Below, one piece after another: positions 6,410 to 10,051 of a stretch of 10,051 bases of DNA. The position numbers and the translations under genes are program-made. The notes under the pieces are model-generated. The model saw nothing but the letters and a program-made list of their open reading frames with translations, had not been told where the DNA came from and made no database searches. Origin of the DNA: Ignavibacteria bacterium UBA6688 (lineage in GTDB: Bacteria; Bacteroidota; Ignavibacteria; UBA10030). How positions within the stretch are numbered: the stretch's first letter is position 1; each line of letters begins with the position of its first letter. Where the stretch lies: positions 1-10,051 of the forward strand of contig DKJQ01000180.1 in the NCBI GenBank assembly GCA_002454845.1, written 5' to 3'.

Positions 6410-6742
6410 ATGGTTCCTATGAGCGAAGCGCAAGCCATCACGTTATCGGAAGATCAAATCCTTGAATCCCTCAAGGAGTGTTACGATCCGGAGATACCGG
6501 TCAATATCGTCGACCTCGGACTCATTTACGGCATCACGATCGTCGATGACTGGGTTGGAGTGAAGATGACGCTGACCTCCCCCGGGTGCCCTGCCAGCTC
6601 GATGATCTCGCAACAGGTCAAGGACCGTGTATCAAGGATTCCCGGCGTGGGTGTTGCGGATGTACGGATCGTCTGGCAGCCGGAATGGACCCCGGCCAGG
6701 ATGACCGACGAGGCGCGGAACAAATTAGGATGGAATAAATAG
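6410..6742 (+). CDS. MIP18/DUF59 (SufT-like) Fe-S assembly factor
   Basis: A 110-residue cytoplasmic protein of the MIP18 (DUF59) family, whose members (SufT, PaaD, eukaryotic CIA2) help mature Fe-S proteins. Hallmarks are YDPEIPVNIVDLGLIYGI (25-42), the TLTSPGCP segment (54-61) with its conserved cysteine C60, and the C-terminal VWQPEWTPARMTDEARNKLG (88-107). The last is typical of single-domain bacterial members next to suf genes or in PaaD-like proteins. I chose the ATG at 6410, with GGAAGTGG about ten bases upstream; ATG 6419 is also possible, and a TTG at 6377 is unlikely. It lies 50 bases after apbE and right before a strong terminator, so it probably closes the operon. Which Fe-S protein it serves is unknown. 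Confidence 0.88.
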   Translation: MVPMSEAQAITLSEDQILESLKECYDPEIPVNIVDLGLIYGITIVDDWVGVKMTLTSPGCPASSMISQQVKDRVSRIPGVGVADVRIVWQPEWTPARMTDEARNKLGWNK

Positions 6743-6783
6743 AGTTTGCTGTACCATTCTTCCGTTATGGGAGAAGGAGGAAG

Positions 6784-6815
6784 AGGCGTCCCCAACCATA
6801 GGACGCCTTTTTTTT
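6784..6815 (+). terminator. Rho-independent terminator of the flavin/porin operon
   Basis: AGGCGTCC (6784-6791) and GGACGCCT (6801-6808) form a perfect 8-bp stem around a 9-base loop, followed by an uninterrupted T run (6808-6815). It lies 41 bases after the SufT-like stop. This is the clearest terminator in the window and separates the operon from the ABC exporter downstream. Confidence 0.9.
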
Positions 6816-6860
6816 GTACCGCTGTAACTTCCCTCCACCCCACTCCGTATCACTGAGCCG

Positions 6861-6879
6861 TTGAACCATGGTGGTTCAA
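6861..6879. promoter_or_regulatory. Inverted repeat upstream of the ABC exporter
   Basis: TTGAACCA (6861-6868) and TGGTTCAA (6872-6879) are exact reverse complements around TGG, 64 bases before the exporter start. An outer, weaker pairing of CTGAG/CCG (6853-6860) with CGG...CTCAG (about 6904-6914) could enclose it in a larger fold. TTGAAC (6861-6866) could serve as a -35 box, but the matching -10 (CATTTC) is poor. It may be an operator for a local regulator of the exporter or a leader structure; no T run follows, so it is not a terminator. Confidence 0.4.
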
Positions 6880-6943
6880 GGAACATTTCCCGCTTCGGTT
6901 CTGCGGCAACTCAGCCGTATCTCCCATTTCCCGCTCCCAATTC

Positions 6944-7870
6944 ATGAATCACACAGTTTTGGAAACAGTCGGGCTCACGCGTTCCTTCGGCGGACTCGTT
7001 GCCGTCAACGACATCAATCTGAAGGTTGAAGCCGGAAGCGTTTTCGGTTTCCTGGGACCCAACGGGGCGGGCAAGACCACGACCATCCGCATGTTACTGG
7101 GACTGATCAAGCCGGATCGTGGCCGGGTCATGCTGTTTGGAGAGGATCTCTCCTCCCACCGCCTTTCCATTCTCGGCCGTGTGGGGGCTCTTGTTGAGAC
7201 GCCGTCGCTCTACAATCACCTGACCGGATTTGAAAACATGGAAGTGACGCGGAGACTGCTTGGATGTTCCAAAGAAAACATCGGAAACGCCCTGGAGATT
7301 GTGAAACTGACCGACGCGGCACACCGGCTGGTGCGTGAGTACTCGCTCGGGATGCGCCAACGGCTCGGCCTCGCTCTTGCTCTTCTGAACCGGCCGGAGA
7401 TCCTGATCCTCGATGAACCGACGAACGGTCTGGATCCCGCGGGAATTCGCGAGATGCGTGCGCTGATCAAACAACTTCCCGATCAGTCCGGGATCACCGT
7501 ATTTCTTTCCAGCCACCTCCTGAGTGAGGTAGAACAGCTTGCGTCGCACGTCGGGATTATTCATCAGGGGAAGATGCTTTTCCAAGGCTCGCTGGCCGAA
7601 TTGCATGCACAACAGCACGAGCGTTTGGTTCTGGGAGTGGACCGCCCTTCGGTCGCCGCCGAGGTCCTGACAAAACAGGGATGGCGCGTGCACCAGGAAG
7701 AGAACAGCCGTCTCGCTGTCGATGCTCATGGACAAAAAGACGCGGCCTCCATCAACGCACTCCTGGTGCGCGAGGGACTGGAAGTGTTTTACCTCTCGCA
7801 GCAACAACCGACCCTTGAGGAGACATTCTTCAAAATGACCGCTGAACCGGTTGCAGGAGGCAAACCATGA
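6944..7870 (+). CDS. ABC exporter ATPase, BcrA/lantibiotic-immunity type
   Basis: ATP-binding subunit of an ABC-2 exporter, 308 aa, cytoplasmic face of the inner membrane. Motifs: Walker A GPNGAGKTT (38-46), signature YSLGMRQR (133-140, the SxGMxQR form typical of BcrA-like and drug/antibiotic exporters), Walker B ILILDEPT (153-160), D-loop GLD (162-164) and switch histidine H191. A C-terminal accessory domain of about 95 residues follows the core, with the LEETFFKMT end usual in this family. The start has no Shine-Dalgarno sequence. The stop overlaps the permease ATG by four bases. Relatives confer resistance to bacitracin or lantibiotics or export other substrates; this one's substrate cannot be told from the sequence. 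No two-component system or peptide gene is nearby. Confidence 0.93.
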   Translation: MNHTVLETVGLTRSFGGLVAVNDINLKVEAGSVFGFLGPNGAGKTTTIRMLLGLIKPDRGRVMLFGEDLSSHRLSILGRVGALVETPSLYNHLTGFENMEVTRRLLGCSKENIGNALEIVKLTDAAHRLVREYSLGMRQRLGLALALLNRPEILILDEPTNGLDPAGIREMRALIKQLPDQSGITVFLSSHLLSEVEQLASHVGIIHQGKMLFQGSLAELHAQQHERLVLGVDRPSVAAEVLTKQGWRVHQEENSRLAVDAHGQKDAASINALLVREGLEVFYLSQQQPTLEETFFKMTAEPVAGGKP

Positions 7871-8613
7871 AACAGCTTCTTGCCGCACTCTCTTCCGAGT
7901 CGTTAAAGCTCAAGCGAACGCTTGCGCTCTGGATGGTATTCATTGCTCCGTTTATTGTTATCCTGCTCCAGTTCTTCATCCTGTACGACCGGGCGAAGTT
8001 CTTTGCGGGCAGGGATGTCTGGGGAGTGTTGATGTACGGCGTCACGAGTATTTGGGCAATCTTCATGCTCCCCTTGTTCATCACACTGGAAACGGCTCTC
8101 CTGAGCGGCCTCGAGCACTCCGGACAGAGTTGGAAACACCTGTTTGCCCAGCCGGTTCCACGGTGGAGTGTCTATGCGGCAAAGCTCTTGACGGTGATGG
8201 GAATGATTCTCGTCAGTACCGTGGTGTTAGTGCTTGGAGAGATGGGGGCGGGCAAGCTTCTTTCTGTTCTCCGACCTGAACTCCGGTTTCATGAGTCCCC
8301 CAACCTCACGATGATGGCGCGGATGGCAATAATGGTGTATCTGGCATCATGGATTTTGCTTGCCTTCCACACGTGGGTCAGCATGCGGTGGAAGAGCTTC
8401 GCGCTTGCCGCGGGCGTTGGCGTTGCGGGAACATTCTTTGCCGTGTTCGCTTCGGGAGCGAGGATCGGTAAATTCTACCCCTGGCTCTTCCCCGTGAATG
8501 CCGTGAGTACTTCTCCCGAACGCATGAAGCTGGCGATCCTCCTCGGAATCATCGGGGGAGCGATTATTGCTGTGGCGGGTTGCTGGAACGTGGTGCGGAG
8601 GGATGTGGAATAA
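7867..8613 (+). CDS. ABC-2 type permease subunit (lantibiotic-immunity-like)
   Basis: Membrane partner of the ATPase encoded just upstream; 248 aa with about six membrane segments (around 19-41, 54-77, 105-127, 151-170, 176-195 and 220-240). The N terminus, with a cytoplasmic helix SSESLKLKRT just before the first membrane segment, is typical of BcrB/MutE/EpiE-like ABC-2 permeases, which are about 240-260 aa. A strong AGGAGG (7855-7860) lies 6 bases before the ATG, inside the ATPase gene, and the stop and start overlap as ATGA, so the two subunits are translationally coupled. Two copies of each subunit would form the exporter. Substrate unknown; family members move peptides or lipids or detoxify antibiotics. 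Confidence 0.88.
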   Translation: MKQLLAALSSESLKLKRTLALWMVFIAPFIVILLQFFILYDRAKFFAGRDVWGVLMYGVTSIWAIFMLPLFITLETALLSGLEHSGQSWKHLFAQPVPRWSVYAAKLLTVMGMILVSTVVLVLGEMGAGKLLSVLRPELRFHESPNLTMMARMAIMVYLASWILLAFHTWVSMRWKSFALAAGVGVAGTFFAVFASGARIGKFYPWLFPVNAVSTSPERMKLAILLGIIGGAIIAVAGCWNVVRRDVE

Positions 8614-8662
8614 GCTGTTATGAGACGCGGCTTACATCGGAAAAAAACTTCTGAAAAGATTT

Positions 8663-8740
8663 ACCCACGAACCTCCGCGAATCTTCACTAAGAATGAAAA
8701 AACCTTCGCTGCAGAAAGTCGTTCGTGTAGATTCGCGGGC
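8663..8740. repeat. Interspersed-type inverted repeat between convergent genes
   Basis: The left arm around 8663-8683 (ACCCACGAACCTCCGCGAAT) and the right arm at 8721-8740 (GTTCGTGTAGATTCGCGGGC) are inverted, imperfect copies of one motif, with 37 bases between them. The motif resembles the CACGAA-rich, MITE-like or REP-like palindromes seen between genes in many environmental bacteria; membership is inferred. It lies between the exporter permease end and the rsgA end, with no coding frame. Confidence 0.5.
8697..8720 (-). terminator. Possible weak terminator of rsgA
   Basis: Read on the minus strand, GACTTTC (8720-8714) can pair with GAAGGTT (8707-8701) around a six-base loop, using two G-U pairs, and the sequence runs into six T (8702-8697). 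It lies about 50 bases past the rsgA stop. The stem is weak, so this is a tentative call. Confidence 0.3.
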
Positions 8741-8746
8741 AATCTT

Positions 8747-8765
8747 GTCTTGAATCATTCAAGAC
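8747..8765. repeat. Perfect 19-base palindrome just past the rsgA stop
   Basis: GTCTTGAAT (8747-8755) and ATTCAAGAC (8757-8765) are exact reverse complements around a single C, 6 bases from the rsgA stop codon. As RNA it would fold as a 7-bp stem with a 5-base loop and could protect the rsgA mRNA end. No T run follows. A protein-binding palindrome is also possible. Confidence 0.5.
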
Positions 8766-8771
8766 GTTCCA

Positions 8772-9842
8772 TCAAACCTTTCCTTTTCTTTTCTGCATAT
8801 CTTTAGCAAGGCGGCCAATTTTTTTCCATCGCTCTTTTTCTATCTGTGTGGCCCACTGATCTCTTTTCCGCTCAAGGTACCGCAATTCGCGCAAGAGCTT
8901 TTGATAACTTTCGTACCTCCCCGCATCCAGTGAACCGTCGGTGAGAGCTTCCCGGACTGCACAGCCGGGCTCGGTTTCGTGTTCGCAATCGCGGAAACGG
9001 CATCCGGTTGCAAGGTCTTCGATGTCCTCAAAACTTCCGGCAAGACCCTCCCCTCCCCACAATTGCAATTCGCGCATTCCCGGCGAGTCGATTAACATTC
9101 CGCCGGATGGGAGAAGAACAAGCTCACGCCGGGTCGTGGTGTGGCGCCCCCGGCTGTCGGTCTCCCGGACTTCCTGCGTTGGTTGCATTTCGCGTCCGAG
9201 AAGCAGGTTGATCAAGGTCGATTTGCCAACACCAGAGGATCCTAATAAGGCCCCTGTCTTTCCCGTCGGAAGAAATTCAAGAAGTGGTTCAATTCCCTCA
9301 TGAAGTTTCGCGCTCATGGTCAGGATCGGAGTCCCCATGGCAATGGATTCGACTTCCCCAAGGACCTCCTCAACATTTTCACACAGGTCGCTCTTATTCA
9401 GGATGATGACCGGCGACGCGCCGCTTTCCCATGCAACAGTGAGGTACCGTTCGATGCGGCGGGGATTAAAATCGCCATCGAGTCCGCTGATGAGGAATAC
9501 GGTATCGACGTTCGCGGCGAGAACCTGTTCGTCCGTTTTTGCTCCGGGGACTTTACGCGAGAATTTGCTTCTCCGCTCCAGCACGTGATGGATCGAGGCT
9601 GTCCCTTCATCCACCCGCGGGGTGATCATAACCCAGTCGCCGACCGTCGGGTAGCCTTGCGGGCCGGTCGCTTCGAACCGGAACTTTCCCGTCACTTCAC
9701 CCGACAGTTCGCCCTGTTCGGTGTACAGGACATACCGGTCCCGATGCGGTATTGCCACCCGCGCGACCGCGAGCCCTTCTTCCCGAAACGGCGCCGCATG
9801 CGCTTCAAAGAAAGGATGCCAGCCAAGCCGTTCTAAGGTCAT
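8772..9842 (-). CDS. rsgA: RsgA, 30S ribosome-assembly GTPase
   Basis: Late-stage 30S subunit maturation GTPase (YjeQ/YloQ), cytoplasmic, 356 aa. An N-terminal OB-fold (about 25-100; TVGDWVMI at 66-73) precedes a circularly permuted G domain in which G4 and G5 come first: NKSD (149-152), SAK (177-179), G1 GSSGVGKST (201-209), switch region RGRHTTT (231-237) and G3 DSPG (252-255). The C-terminal zinc motif is C281-x4-C286-x-H288-x5-C294, and a basic tail follows. The LGWHPFFEAHAA beginning and total length fit the longer RsgA subgroup. It is transcribed alone, opposite to the ABC exporter, and seems unrelated to the iron genes. The ATG at 9842 has only a weak GGAACCGGA upstream. Confidence 0.96.
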   Translation of the reverse strand: MTLERLGWHPFFEAHAAPFREEGLAVARVAIPHRDRYVLYTEQGELSGEVTGKFRFEATGPQGYPTVGDWVMITPRVDEGTASIHHVLERRSKFSRKVPGAKTDEQVLAANVDTVFLISGLDGDFNPRRIERYLTVAWESGASPVIILNKSDLCENVEEVLGEVESIAMGTPILTMSAKLHEGIEPLLEFLPTGKTGALLGSSGVGKSTLINLLLGREMQPTQEVRETDSRGRHTTTRRELVLLPSGGMLIDSPGMRELQLWGGEGLAGSFEDIEDLATGCRFRDCEHETEPGCAVREALTDGSLDAGRYESYQKLLRELRYLERKRDQWATQIEKERWKKIGRLAKDMQKRKGKV

Positions 9843-9860
9843 TCCGGTTCCGCGGACAGA

Positions 9861-9889
9861 AGTATAAAGTTGAGGGTTGAAAGGTTGAA
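9861..9889 (-). promoter_or_regulatory. Possible rsgA promoter within a tandem repeat
   Basis: On the minus strand TATACT (9866-9861) is a good -10 box. Seventeen bases upstream TTCAAC (9889-9884) matches TTGACA at four of six positions. The -35 is supplied by the repeated TTCAACC tract. The leader would be about 12 bases, which is short, so the call is tentative. Confidence 0.3.
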
Positions 9890-9900
9890 GGTTGAAGGTT
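9869..9900. repeat. Short tandem repeat, about 7-base unit GGTTGAA
   Basis: GTTGAGG, GTTGAAAG, GTTGAAG, GTTGAAG and GTT follow one another just upstream of rsgA. Such tracts gain or lose units by slippage. Here the tract overlaps the possible rsgA -35 box. It may also be one end of a longer interspersed element, given the inverted GCCAAC (9903-9908) and GTTGGC (9981-9986). Confidence 0.6.
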
Positions 9901-9928
9901 TAGCCAACAATGCCGTTCTCCGAATTGG

Positions 9929-9946
9929 GGATCGCTTACGCGATCC
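9929..9946. repeat. Perfect 7-bp hairpin GGATCGC-TTAC-GCGATCC
   Basis: Two 7-base arms are exact reverse complements around TTAC. It lies in the 209 bases upstream of rsgA, between the tandem repeat and a T run that begins near 9990. The rest of this stretch to 10051 is low-complexity (TTTTACTTTTTACTTTT at the end) and holds no gene I can support. Confidence 0.5.
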
Positions 9947-10051
9947 TTCGTCATAAGCCTCCGGCGGTCGAAAGTTTCAGGTTGGCAATCTTTTTTTTCC
10001 ATTCGTCATCTGCAATCTGCTCCACTCATACATTTTACTTTTTACTTTTCA

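Noticed and set aside
9869..9900. CRISPR-like repeat array
   Set aside because: The units are about 7 bases and directly adjacent with no spacers; it is a simple tandem repeat.
9805..10002. 65-codon open frame on the minus strand upstream of rsgA
   Set aside because: Most of it translates the tandem repeat and the hairpin and it overlaps the rsgA start; no ribosome binding site or family features.

Overview
The window suggests a Gram-negative bacterium of moderate GC content. It encodes an outer-membrane beta-barrel protein with a signal peptide and a C-terminal aromatic residue, an exported flavoprotein and a Tat-exported maturase. Good Shine-Dalgarno sequences occur before some genes (2881-2887, 7855-7860). 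The gene content and the intergenic inverted repeats resemble the Bacteroidota/Chlorobi/Ignavibacteria part of the FCB group. That placement is an inference from style only; no rRNA or other marker gene is present.

Layout. (1) 27-2457 (+): a ferrous iron uptake unit, feoA-feoB plus a 64-residue cysteine-rich protein whose ATG overlaps the feoB stop. Its promoter is overlaid and followed by two IscR/Rrf2-type palindromes. (2) 2458-2892: a gene-free stretch holding several hairpins and interspersed inverted repeats. (3) 2893-6742 (+): an apparent operon encoding an outer-membrane porin, an exported FMN-binding protein, a four-helix histidine-bearing membrane protein, a Tat-exported ApbE flavin transferase and a SufT/MIP18-like Fe-S assembly factor. 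It ends at a strong intrinsic terminator (6784-6815). (4) 6944-8613 (+): a two-gene ABC exporter of the BcrA/lantibiotic-immunity type, preceded by a 19-bp inverted repeat. (5) 8614-8771: inverted repeats between convergent genes. (6) 8772-9842 (-): the ribosome-assembly GTPase rsgA. (7) 9843-10051: short tandem repeats and a hairpin, with no gene.

How the genes may work together. FeoA/FeoB import Fe(II), and the tandem Rrf2-type sites suggest Fe-S or redox sensing control. The downstream operon looks like an extracytosolic flavin electron-transfer module: ApbE attaches FMN to the FMN-binding protein, the membrane protein could pass electrons outward, and the porin could admit a substrate. 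Next to feoAB, a plausible but unproven role is reduction of periplasmic Fe(III) to Fe(II) for FeoB. This module and the small Cys-rich protein are the most interesting parts of the window. The ABC exporter and rsgA look unrelated to iron.
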